From Micrococcales bacterium KH10 (GTDB taxonomy: Bacteria > Actinomycetota > Actinomycetes > Actinomycetales > Cellulomonadaceae): 64,000 nt of DNA. The notes below the pieces were generated by a model. The model saw only the letters and a program-made list of their open reading frames with translations, did no database searches and had not been told where the DNA came from. The position numbers and the translations under genes were made by a program. Position 1 is the stretch's first letter. Each line of letters begins with the position of its first letter. The DNA is taken from the NCBI GenBank assembly GCA_900188465.1, contig FZPE01000001.1, positions 682,001-746,000 on the forward strand, written 5' to 3'. Shown here piece after piece: positions 33,498-41,657 of the stretch.

Positions 33498-35323
33498 TGC
33501 TACGCCACCTGCCATTGCGTACAAGTTGGCCGATCTACATCATCGGCGCGGTCCTGATCCTCGCGGCCATCTGCTTCGCCGGCGGATGGATCGCCACACT
33601 GGTCACCTGCCGCGGTATCCCCCGCCACGCAGAACACTTCTTCACAGCCATCACCTCCATCTTCGCCACCGGTGACCTGGCCGCCGGGTCAGGACACGTC
33701 GACGGGTGCACAGCCACCCGCACCTGGGCACAAGTGACCACCGGGCTGATCGCCACACTGGTCACCATCACCGCAGCGATAGGCGGTGTGCGCTGGCACC
33801 TGTACAAACAAACCCCCGCCTACCTGCGCAGGCAAATCCTTCGCCGCCCCGAAATCGCCGGTGGCCCCGAAGTCATGCGCACCGTCGGCCCTAAAATCAC
33901 CATCGACCGAGGCAAACGAGTCCGCCCCTCACTGACCAAACCACGACCCGAACAAGTCGCGTGGCTCCTAGGGTTCTCACTCAAAGTCGCCGTGTGGCTA
34001 TCCATGGAAGACGCCTGCCTCGTCTACGGTCCACCCAGGTCCGGTAAAGGGCTCGCGATCTTTACCGCACACATCATCGAAGCGCCCGGCGCCGTGGTCA
34101 CCACCAGCTCACGCGGTGACAACATGGAAGCAACCATCCTGGCCCGCTCGAAAATCGGACCAGTGTACGTGTTCGACCCCGAACAAGTCACCGGACGACA
34201 AACCACCATCACCTGGTCACCCATCCGCGGCTGTGAAGACGGGAAAACCGCCCAAGCCCGCGCCCGCGTCCTGGTGAGCGCATCAGGGCTCAAAGCCGAC
34301 GGCAACAACGCCGAATGGGCAGGAAAAGCCGCCGAGATCCTCCAAACCCTGCTCCACGCCGCAGCCATCGGCAACGTGTCACTGGCAGAACTGCACACCT
34401 GGACCAAATCACCCACCGACGCTGCACGCGCCCTGCCCATCCTCGATGAGGTCTCCACCCTGGGATGGGGACCCATGCTACGCACCGTCCTGAACGAAGA
34501 CGACCGAACCCGCGCCAACAAATGGTTCGGCGTGTCCAGTTCCCTGTCCGCACTCGATGTCCCGGACATACGTCAAGTATTCGAACCAGGACCAGGTGAC
34601 CGCGTCTTCGACCCTGAAGCATTCCTGCGGGAACGCGGCACCCTCTACCTGATCGCAGAACTACGCGGGGCTACTGAGACCAGTGGCGGGGTCGGAGTGT
34701 TCTTCTCCATGATCCTTGACGACATCGTCAAAACCGCCCACCGCATCGCGATGCGCGCACCCGGCGGCCGCCTCGACCCGCCCGTCTCACTCATCTTGGA
34801 CGAAATCGCGTCCATCCACCCCTGGGAAGGGCTACCCGCAGCGATGGCAGCCGGCTCGGGTGAAGGCATCCAAGTCACCGCCGGGTTCCAATCCCTCAAC
34901 CAAGCCCGCGCCGGGTGGGGTGACGAGGGCGCAGGCACCATCTGGGAATCAGCCACCCGCAAAATCGTCCTGGGGTCCGCGTCCGACCCCTCCGACCTAC
35001 GCGCTATCGAAGAACTCCTGGGGGAACGCACCGAACTGACCTGGACCGAATCCTATGGTGAGAACAACGACGGGTCGTACTCACAAAACCTGCGTGATAA
35101 GCCCGTGCTCAGCCGCGCCGAGATCCGCCGCCTGCCCGAAGAGAACGCACTCCTGCTTGCAGGACGCGCACGGCCCATCCTGGTCGACCTCGTCCCCCAC
35201 CCACAACGCGCCTGGGCAACCCTGGTCACCGCATCCAAAAAATGGCACCAAGACCACCCGCCCGCCATCGGTGACGAACCACTGGCCGAAACCTACACCG
35301 CACCAACCCCACAGGCCGCATAA
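33497..35323 (+). CDS. VirD4/TraG-type coupling protein
   Basis: A 608-residue type IV coupling protein. Two N-terminal membrane helices (about 12-38 and 80-98) are followed by Walker A VYGPPRSGKG (176-185), Walker B VSLILDEIASI and TGFQSLNQAR, the usual VirD4/TraG motif order. It recruits the DNA-relaxase complex to the channel, yet no relaxase gene is found in the window. The start is the ATG in TAATG at 33497. The four ATPase-module genes from SCO6880-like to HNH are joined by ATGA or TAATG overlaps. Confidence 0.9.
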   Translation: MLRHLPLRTSWPIYIIGAVLILAAICFAGGWIATLVTCRGIPRHAEHFFTAITSIFATGDLAAGSGHVDGCTATRTWAQVTTGLIATLVTITAAIGGVRWHLYKQTPAYLRRQILRRPEIAGGPEVMRTVGPKITIDRGKRVRPSLTKPRPEQVAWLLGFSLKVAVWLSMEDACLVYGPPRSGKGLAIFTAHIIEAPGAVVTTSSRGDNMEATILARSKIGPVYVFDPEQVTGRQTTITWSPIRGCEDGKTAQARARVLVSASGLKADGNNAEWAGKAAEILQTLLHAAAIGNVSLAELHTWTKSPTDAARALPILDEVSTLGWGPMLRTVLNEDDRTRANKWFGVSSSLSALDVPDIRQVFEPGPGDRVFDPEAFLRERGTLYLIAELRGATETSGGVGVFFSMILDDIVKTAHRIAMRAPGGRLDPPVSLILDEIASIHPWEGLPAAMAAGSGEGIQVTAGFQSLNQARAGWGDEGAGTIWESATRKIVLGSASDPSDLRAIEELLGERTELTWTESYGENNDGSYSQNLRDKPVLSRAEIRRLPEENALLLAGRARPILVDLVPHPQRAWATLVTASKKWHQDHPPAIGDEPLAETYTAPTPQAA

Positions 35324-35730
35324 TGCGCCCCCGCACACGCCCGAACCGTCGCCGTATCCTTGCCTACCGCAACGGGTACCTCAAATCGGAGCCCTGGTGG
35401 ACCAGGCGGGCCGCATACTGCGCCGACCGGGTCCGTGAACTCGGGCACGAACTGGCCTGCATGTGCTGCGGTGGGCGCATCACCGCGCGCACCGCCCACA
35501 TCCACCACCTGTCCTACCGCGCAGTCACCCGCGATATGGACGGCAACTGGGTCGCCGGGGAAGCCGACAACGACCTACTCGAAATGTGCGCGACCTGCCA
35601 CATCACACTCCACCGCATCTTCACCACCAACGCGTCGATGCGCACCAAAGGCAGACGCGGCGCCACCATCGCCGCAATCCGCATCATCCGCCGCACCCTC
35701 CACATCAACAACAAGGACAACCATGAGTGA
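35323..35730 (+). CDS. Small HNH-endonuclease-like protein
   Basis: A 135-residue basic protein with a zinc-ribbon type HNH core: CMCCGGRI (about 45-52), the HIHHLSYR block with the histidines, and CATCHITLHRIF (about 89-100). This matches a beta-beta-alpha metal finger held by two CxxC pairs. The DNA-nicking role is possible but unproved. Next to the coupling protein, and with no other relaxase, it is worth testing as a transfer nuclease. TAATG overlap with the coupling gene. Confidence 0.65.
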   Translation: MRPRTRPNRRRILAYRNGYLKSEPWWTRRAAYCADRVRELGHELACMCCGGRITARTAHIHHLSYRAVTRDMDGNWVAGEADNDLLEMCATCHITLHRIFTTNASMRTKGRRGATIAAIRIIRRTLHINNKDNHE

Positions 35731-36238
35731 GCACGCCGCAACCCGCATCGACCTGCGTGACGATCCCGCACTGATCGATCCGGCGCAACTGACCAGTCCC
35801 CTCGACCCGCAAGTGCACATCTTCAACTGGCGCACCGCAACGCACGACCTGATCACCGAACAGCTCACACCCATCCGTGCCTTCACCGAATGGCTCATCA
35901 CCGTTTTCGACATCACCGAAGGCGAAATACCCCCCTGCTGGTACCGCCACCGTGCACTGATCATCGAACTGTGGGCACTGATGAACGCACACACCGCGTA
36001 TCACAACCCCCTCGACGAAGGTGCCGGCCCTTTGACATGGCTCGAACACCTCGCCCCCGCACGCGAACGCCTGCGCTCAGCCACCCAAAGCCGTGGCTGC
36101 ACCCACACCGAACACAAACCCAACAGCCTCACCCGCGACACCCCCACGCGGGTCAGCGACGACGAATGGGCCGAACTGACCGGCACCACCGAGCCCTACA
36201 CCGCCGCCCAGTGCTGGCCACACCACCAAGGAAACTGA
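35723..36238 (+). CDS. DUF4913-like protein
   Basis: A 171-residue soluble protein. The central block EWLITVFDITEGEIPPCWYR followed by HRALIIELWALMNAHTAYHN matches the Trp-His-Leu-Trp pattern of DUF4913, a family found almost only in actinobacterial conjugative elements next to TraG. Function unknown. It overlaps the HNH gene by eight bases. Confidence 0.6.
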   Translation: MSEHAATRIDLRDDPALIDPAQLTSPLDPQVHIFNWRTATHDLITEQLTPIRAFTEWLITVFDITEGEIPPCWYRHRALIIELWALMNAHTAYHNPLDEGAGPLTWLEHLAPARERLRSATQSRGCTHTEHKPNSLTRDTPTRVSDDEWAELTGTTEPYTAAQCWPHHQGN

Positions 36239-36240
36239 CC

Positions 36241-36948
36241 ATGACCATCACCGCACACGACAACACCGTCGGACTCGAAGCAGAACTACGAGCCACCCCA
36301 CCCGCACACAACACGCCACGGCGCGCACCCAAGAAGCGCCGCACCAAAAAAACCACCCACGACGGCTCGCAGCACTCCCCCGAGCCACCCGCCGCACACC
36401 TCGCGGCCACGCCCGTGAACCCCAGCCACGAGCAACCGGACCTGCCGCCAGTTCCCCTACCCGTCCCACACCCACCACCAGACCCGCCCGGTCCGCTACC
36501 ACCCGCCGCACACACACCCACACCACCCGCTGGGCACAACGACCCGACACCACCTGCAACCGCGCCCGACGTCGACGACCACACCATCATGGCCGCCGAC
36601 CTGAACACACACGATCACAACCCCCTGGCCACCATCGTCTTCGACACCGGCCACAGCTTCACCGTCCCCCCACACGGCATCGTCATCGGACGCAAACCCA
36701 CCCCACCAGGAGCACAACACGTCATCCCCATCGACGACCCCACCAAACAAATCTCCAAAACCCACCTACTGATCACCGCCACCCAGGCCGGCATCACCAT
36801 CACAGACCTCGGCTCATCCAACGGCACCCAAATCGACTGGCGAAACCACCACATCGAAGCCCTCCCCCACCTCGGCTACACCATCGACGACGAAGCCGTG
36901 ATCACGATCGCTGGTGTCACCGCCCTGCGCGTAGCGCACACGAAATAG
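36241..36948 (+). CDS. FHA-domain protein with long Pro-rich N-terminal region
   Basis: A 235-residue protein. Residues 1-120 are a basic patch (APKKRRTKKTTHDG) and a Pro/His-rich disordered stretch. The C-terminal 100 residues form an FHA domain (FTVPPHGIVIGRKP, SKTHLLI, DLGSSNGTQIDW), which binds phosphothreonine. A Ser/Thr kinase partner is not in the window. It starts 3 bp after the DUF4913-like stop and closes the conjugation operon. It may regulate the secretion machine as FHA proteins do in other systems. Confidence 0.8.
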   Translation: MTITAHDNTVGLEAELRATPPAHNTPRRAPKKRRTKKTTHDGSQHSPEPPAAHLAATPVNPSHEQPDLPPVPLPVPHPPPDPPGPLPPAAHTPTPPAGHNDPTPPATAPDVDDHTIMAADLNTHDHNPLATIVFDTGHSFTVPPHGIVIGRKPTPPGAQHVIPIDDPTKQISKTHLLITATQAGITITDLGSSNGTQIDWRNHHIEALPHLGYTIDDEAVITIAGVTALRVAHTK

Positions 36949-37091
36949 AACACCCAACTCCTACATAGATGGTCCCGCCCACACGGGGCCGTCACCACAC
37001 ACGAAATGCCTCACGACCAGTGGGTTTTCCGGTTTTGAGCGTTTGTGTGAGAGGCTGGGATCAGCACACGATATCAATTCGAGGAGAAGTC

Positions 37092-37754
37092 ATGTCGTCG
37101 TTCAACGATCCTGTTCACCAACCGGTAATCCATGAAGGTTCCGCCGTGCAACAACGCCTCGCGCACCTGGGGATCGCACAAAAACGACTCGATGACGCAC
37201 TGGATGCAGGCGATAGTGCTGCACGTCAAGCGGACCGCTTTAGTCCGGTGACAGCCGCTGGAACGTACCGTTGGATGTCCACGGTTCAACTGCTCCGTAT
37301 GGGACTAGCCTCCGATGGGTGGAATCTCAACGATGATCGCAATTCGCCGCGCATCATCAGGGCCGATGGCAAAGTTGCCGTCATCGCGGTCCGCGGAACA
37401 TCGGGAACAGGACTTCGCGACGGCGAGCCGAAAACTGCCAACCCGCGAGGGAACGCAACGTCCCGCGCAGTCCAGATCAATGGCCAACTCGAATTCGCTG
37501 TCACGGCTTTGCTGGCGGACATGTCAGCAGAAAAGACCAGCGACACCCAAACCTGGTTTTTGCTGTATTTCCCAGGTCAGGACAACGAACTACGAGCCGA
37601 GCTCTCCCTGCCAGTAATGATCAACGATAAGGGAGTTGTAGGAGCGTGGACCGAACGTATCCTCCTGCCCGGACGAAACTATGGTGCGGACAAGGTGGTT
37701 CCGTTGGATGCGAGTGGTGACGATGACGTGGACTTCGACATCGCAGCGATCTGA
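37092..37754 (+). CDS. Hypothetical protein paired with an ImmA/IrrE protein
   Basis: A 220-residue soluble protein I do not recognise, with AGGAG 7 nt before the ATG. It has a helical N-terminal half (AVQQRLAHLGIAQKRLDDAL) and a beta-rich C-terminal half (LPVMINDKGVVGAWTERILL). Its 3' end overlaps the HTH-ImmA/IrrE gene by 32 bases, so the pair is probably translated together. Such pairing suggests a substrate, antitoxin or sensor for the protease. Confidence 0.65.
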   Translation: MSSFNDPVHQPVIHEGSAVQQRLAHLGIAQKRLDDALDAGDSAARQADRFSPVTAAGTYRWMSTVQLLRMGLASDGWNLNDDRNSPRIIRADGKVAVIAVRGTSGTGLRDGEPKTANPRGNATSRAVQINGQLEFAVTALLADMSAEKTSDTQTWFLLYFPGQDNELRAELSLPVMINDKGVVGAWTERILLPGRNYGADKVVPLDASGDDDVDFDIAAI

Positions 37755-38853
37755 TTCTCGACTCGAGCCAAGCCGTATCCGGCTTGCCCGTGAACGCCGC
37801 GGTCTGTCTAAAGTAGCGCTGGCCCAAGTGCTTAACATCACACCGCGTGCACTACAAAACTACGAAACTGAGGGCGCTCCCGTCACAAAAGCAGGCGAAA
37901 TCGCACACGCGCTTCACGTCGCCCCTTCTTTTTTCACGTTGGAGCCGATCGACATGATCGACGTCGAGCAGGGATACTTCCGTGCGCGACGACGTGCTAC
38001 GGCCCGTCAACTCGGATCAGCACGCGCAGCAGCCAGTATCGGAGTCGAACTCTACACCTGGATCGCAGAACGATTCCGTCTGCCCCAAGTTATGGTCCCC
38101 GACTTCGACCAACACGATCCAGAACAAGCTTCATCCGCGTTGCGTGCCTTCTGGGGCCGCGGGCACGAGCCACTACCCAATCTGATTCAGCTTGCGGAGG
38201 CCCACGGCATACGCGTTCTGAGCCTGCCGGCAGGGGCCGAAACTGTCGATGCTTTCAGCCTGTGGCTTGACGGCGTCCCTCACGTTTTCCTCGCCACACA
38301 CAAAACCGCTGAACGCTCGCGTTTTGACCTGGCACACGAAATTGGCCACCTCGTCTTACACTCACGTGTTCCAGCCGACCAAGGCATTGATGCCACCTAC
38401 GCAAAACTCATCGAGAAAGAGGCAGATGCATTCGCCTCAGCATTTCTTATGCCCCGCGAGAGTTTGCTCGCACATAGCGGACGTGAACCGGCCGTCCCCC
38501 AGATCCTCCACTTGCGATCCCACTACAAGGTCTCTGCCATGGCCACCACCAAGCGATTGGCCGACATAGGAAGACTCTCAGAGTGGAACTACCGCCAAAA
38601 CTGCGTTCAACTCTCACAGCGAGGATTCCGAACATCTGAGCCAGGCGGCATCCCTGCCGAACGATCACGGGTCTTTGCGACCGTGTTCACTTCGTTGCGC
38701 GGCCAACATATCTCCGTTGGACAAGTAGCAGCCGACCTCGGAATCCTCCCGGACGAACTACACGGACTCACCTTCGGTCAAGCAACCTATTCCATCGATG
38801 GAGACCGCGCGACAACCCATGCCCCACGCCCTCACCTACGCGTCGTGAGATGA
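37723..38853 (+). CDS. XRE-type HTH / ImmA-IrrE (M78) metallopeptidase fusion
   Basis: A 376-residue protein. N-terminal HTH (about 12-65: RIRLARERRGLSKVALAQVL, NITPRALQNYE), then an M78 zinc-peptidase domain with FDLAHEIGHLVLH and EKEADAFASAFLMP, all ligands present. ImmA of ICEBs1 cleaves the element's repressor to start excision, and IrrE cleaves DdrO after DNA damage; by analogy this could control the element. Alternatively it is a two-gene toxin or defence unit with the preceding gene. The start is taken as ATG 37723; other starts further in are possible. Confidence 0.8.
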   Translation: MTWTSTSQRSDSRLEPSRIRLARERRGLSKVALAQVLNITPRALQNYETEGAPVTKAGEIAHALHVAPSFFTLEPIDMIDVEQGYFRARRRATARQLGSARAAASIGVELYTWIAERFRLPQVMVPDFDQHDPEQASSALRAFWGRGHEPLPNLIQLAEAHGIRVLSLPAGAETVDAFSLWLDGVPHVFLATHKTAERSRFDLAHEIGHLVLHSRVPADQGIDATYAKLIEKEADAFASAFLMPRESLLAHSGREPAVPQILHLRSHYKVSAMATTKRLADIGRLSEWNYRQNCVQLSQRGFRTSEPGGIPAERSRVFATVFTSLRGQHISVGQVAADLGILPDELHGLTFGQATYSIDGDRATTHAPRPHLRVVR

Positions 38854-38873
38854 CACCTAATACCCCACACGAG

Positions 38874-39007
38874 ACCCAAGCGCCCCACCCCCGGGGGAGA
38901 GTCTTGGGTTCCCTCTTGGCCGATAACCTTAACCCTCGATAGGTGCTGTGCGGTAAAGAAAACCCCCGGTGCTGATCAGCCGGACTGAAGAGCATTCACC
39001 CCGGGGG
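38874..39007. terminator. Converging hairpins between the ImmA/IrrE and fic genes
   Basis: The 239-nt gap between convergent genes holds an inverted repeat ACCCAAG (38874-38880)/CTTGGGT (38903-38909) with an inner CCCCCGGGGG, and a longer-range pair CCCCCGG (38963-38969)/CCGGGGG (39001-39007). They are probably terminators for the two converging genes; no T-run is seen. Confidence 0.45.
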
Positions 39008-39092
39008 GACTTCTGATTGATAGATTACGCGATACTCGGAGCAACTGACCGCGTGCCCGGGCTCTGTTCCCAAGCCTCACTGCCCGGACGTG

Positions 39093-40388
39093 TCACATCG
39101 GCGTGATCGGCGCCTGGCGTCGTGTGCCGAACTGCCTCACGTCGGGCAGCACAGGCCCGAGTCTGGGTCTGTGCCCCTGCGTGTCACCACCGCCGACGCG
39201 GTTGCTACGCTCGGTGAGCGCGACGAGCGCGAGGTGACGGTCGGCGGTCCAGCACACCAGGCGACCGCGCTGGTCCTTCGTGCGTCCAAGGATGCCCGCC
39301 TCGGCCAACTCGGTCAGCGCCCGGTGCGCCGCAGCCGGTGAGACAGCCAGGCGCGTGCTGACGGATTCAGCGGTCAGTACCGGATCGGAGGCGAGCGTAT
39401 CGAGGATACGCAGCACGACCGCATCACGGCGAGGCACCACCGGGTTCAGTGCGCGGTCGCGACGGAAGCCGACGAGCCGATCGAACACCTCGGCGTCAAG
39501 CGCGGTGATGTCTTCGGCGAGCTTGACCGCATTGCCCGCTGCCTTCTGCGCGGCCTGCGCGAAACCGATCACCCAGTCATCCAGCGCGGGAGGATCGGCG
39601 CGGTAGCCCGTCAGGCCCGCGATGTAGGCGTCGGTGTCTGCGGCGAAGACGGTACTGATCGGGATGAGCGCATAGCGCAGCGTATCGGCGCGGCGCAGCA
39701 CCGTGTGGATGAGCGCGCGCCCAGTACGGCCGTTACCGTCGATGAACGGGTGGATCGTCTCAAACTGCGCATGCGCGATCGCCGCCCGCACCACCGGATT
39801 CCCCGAAGTCTCGCTGACAAAACGCGCGAGGTCTGCCACGAGGCGGGGCACCTCAGTTTCCGGTGGCGGCACGAACGCCGCACGCAGTGGGGACCATCCC
39901 GGCCCGCCGACCCAGTTCTGCTCGTGGCGCAGCCCTCGCTCCAGCCTCGGCTCGATGACATGCTGGAGGTCCACGATGTCAGCAGTGACAATGGTGCGCG
40001 CATGGTCGGCCAGTTCCGCGATGGCGGCCTCTGTTGCCCGCACGTTCGCCACCACATCGACCGCCTGGCGCGGTCCTTGATGCAGCAACTCCGCGATTGC
40101 CAGACGCTTAGGACTGATCCGGTTGCCCTCGATCCACGACGACGAGATGGACTCCGAACGGATCAGCAGATGATTCAGATAACGGCCGCGAACTCCGATC
40201 CGCTCATCGGCGCGAGCAAGTACCGCTAACGCATCCTCAGCTGCACTCTGCGCCTGTGCACCCAGCGTCGGCAAGCTTTCGCCCAGTTCATCGGGCACAT
40301 AGGCAAGATAACGACCAGGGGCACGATCCTTACGACTGAGACCATGCGCATCCTCGGGATGCCACAGCCTCTCGACATACTCACCCAT
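39093..40388 (-). CDS. Fic-domain AMPylase with built-in inhibitory helix and C-terminal winged helix
   Basis: A 431-residue Fic protein. The N-terminal part has the inhibitory motif SSSWIEGN (82-89), the (S/T)xxxE(G/N) signature of self-inhibited class II Fic enzymes. The active-site loop HPFIDGNGRTGR (213-224) is complete, so nucleotide transfer (usually AMP to a Tyr/Ser/Thr or other target) is expected. Residues about 330-400 form a winged helix (VLTAESVSTRLAVSPAAAHR), suggesting DNA binding. The start is ATG 40388 with GGAGGAGG 5 nt upstream. A 37-bp nested dyad lies in its promoter. It is transcribed against its neighbours and is probably an independently regulated cargo gene. Confidence 0.9.
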   Translation of the reverse strand: MGEYVERLWHPEDAHGLSRKDRAPGRYLAYVPDELGESLPTLGAQAQSAAEDALAVLARADERIGVRGRYLNHLLIRSESISSSWIEGNRISPKRLAIAELLHQGPRQAVDVVANVRATEAAIAELADHARTIVTADIVDLQHVIEPRLERGLRHEQNWVGGPGWSPLRAAFVPPPETEVPRLVADLARFVSETSGNPVVRAAIAHAQFETIHPFIDGNGRTGRALIHTVLRRADTLRYALIPISTVFAADTDAYIAGLTGYRADPPALDDWVIGFAQAAQKAAGNAVKLAEDITALDAEVFDRLVGFRRDRALNPVVPRRDAVVLRILDTLASDPVLTAESVSTRLAVSPAAAHRALTELAEAGILGRTKDQRGRLVCWTADRHLALVALTERSNRVGGGDTQGHRPRLGPVLPDVRQFGTRRQAPITPM

Positions 40389-40409
40389 CACAACCTCCTC
40401 CCCACCGCC

Positions 40410-40446
40410 GCTATTTCTACTTTAGACACTCTAACCGAGAAATAGC
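40410..40446. promoter_or_regulatory. Nested 37-bp dyad in the fic promoter
   Basis: GCTATTTCT (40410-40418) pairs with AGAAATAGC (40438-40446). A second repeat, TTAGA-CAC-TCTAA (40422-40434), lies inside it on exactly the same centre (40428). It starts 22 bp upstream of the fic ATG and probably covers its promoter. It is a good candidate operator for the winged helix of the Fic protein itself. Confidence 0.65.
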
Positions 40447-40585
40447 ACCCGGGTTCTGTCCTCAAGTCCAACGCCTCCGACACACCTGCGCACGATACGT
40501 GGTCCTGGAGTATCGGTCACGCCCACCAGGTCGCCAACGAAGCGTATGAAGGCATCTATTCCCGATCGTCAGGATGGTACCGACC

Positions 40586-41188
40586 ATGGACAGGCTCACC
40601 GCGCTACGCAAAGCCGAAAACTCAATCAAGGCGTTGTGCACCGAACTGCGTGGATGTTCCGGGCGCGGTGATCGTGCGCGACGACAGTCTTTGATTAATG
40701 CACTGCGGTGGGTCACCAACAATGCAGTGTCCCCTGCTGAGGATGGCACACGTCCCACATACTCGATCAACCTGTCCGGCGCACACCTTGCCGACCTGGA
40801 CCTATCGGGCATGCAGTTGCCCGAGGCGAACCTCTACGGCGCGGACCTGACACGCACGCAGCTGCACGAGACGAACTTGAATGGTGCGGACCTAACGAAC
40901 GCGCGCTTGGACGAGATCTCGATCAGCGAGGACATGGGCGGGCAGCTGGTCATCGCGCACGGCTATCTTCTCGAACTCAGTCTGTTCTGCGATACCGCAA
41001 TCGTCTCCCCCGCCGACTCGGCAGCACACCCACAACCCCACCTCGGCCGCGCGCCCGAGAATCCAACCGTTGCTCGTCCAAGCACAGCCCCGACGACCCG
41101 TGGTGCCAGGGCAAGTATCAACGCGCTACCGAAACAGCGCCCTCAAGGCACGACTAGCACGGCGCGTACCGGCGCAATCATCCACTAA
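40586..41188 (+). CDS. Pentapeptide-repeat protein
   Basis: A 200-residue protein. Residues about 60-105 have pentapeptide repeats of A(D/N)LXX type (SGAHLADLDLSGMQLPEANL then YGADLTRTQLHETNLNGADL), forming a right-handed beta-helix. The N-terminus is helical and basic, the C-terminus Pro/Thr/Ala-rich and disordered. Some such proteins mimic DNA and protect gyrase, but the repeat block here is short, so I do not infer that. ATG 40586 has GGATGG upstream; ATG 40574 is an alternative. Confidence 0.7.
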   Translation: MDRLTALRKAENSIKALCTELRGCSGRGDRARRQSLINALRWVTNNAVSPAEDGTRPTYSINLSGAHLADLDLSGMQLPEANLYGADLTRTQLHETNLNGADLTNARLDEISISEDMGGQLVIAHGYLLELSLFCDTAIVSPADSAAHPQPHLGRAPENPTVARPSTAPTTRGARASINALPKQRPQGTTSTARTGAIIH

Positions 41189-41228
41189 CACCGCACACCC
41201 GTGACGACACCGATTGGAAGAGGACACC

Positions 41229-41657
41229 ATGGCGCTCATCGAATATCCCGGCGAGTACGAAATATCGGAAAACAAGCACGTGTCGTGCAGCTTACGTAGG
41301 CACATGACCCCATATCCGGGGATACCGGCCCGCTCCAAGGTCGGTTCTAGTTGCCAACCTCAAGGGATCAGTAATGAGTCACGACACCAGCGGCCTCGTG
41401 CCGCTCGCGCGACGCGCACTTGGCGCGCTCGTCGCAATCTTCATGCTCGCCGGCATCGGCCTGGTCGCATCCGCACCAGCGGGTGCCGCGAAATCAGAAA
41501 TAGCTTTCTCCCGGCAGTACGGTCAAGCCCTAACCGGTGTGCTGGCCAAAGGCGAAACCTGGCTCGGTTCCTACCGTGCCGGTTCAGCCATGGGTGTGAC
41601 CTATGCCTGGTGTATGCAAGGCGGTGCGACCGCACCGTCGAAAGCCGGGAAGTCTAA
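41229..41657 (+). pseudogene. Possible NUMOD4-like fragment overlapping the next gene
   Basis: A reading frame with a good ribosome site (GAAGAGGA) starts MALIEYPGEYEISENKHVSC. The stretch GEYEISENKHVSCSLRR resembles the NUMOD4 motif (YEVSxxGrVrSL) found in front of HNH homing endonucleases. After about 45 residues the frame overlaps the surface protein gene at 41374 in another phase and is rich in Arg, so it is probably not coding there. It is likely a truncated endonuclease remnant. Confidence 0.3.
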
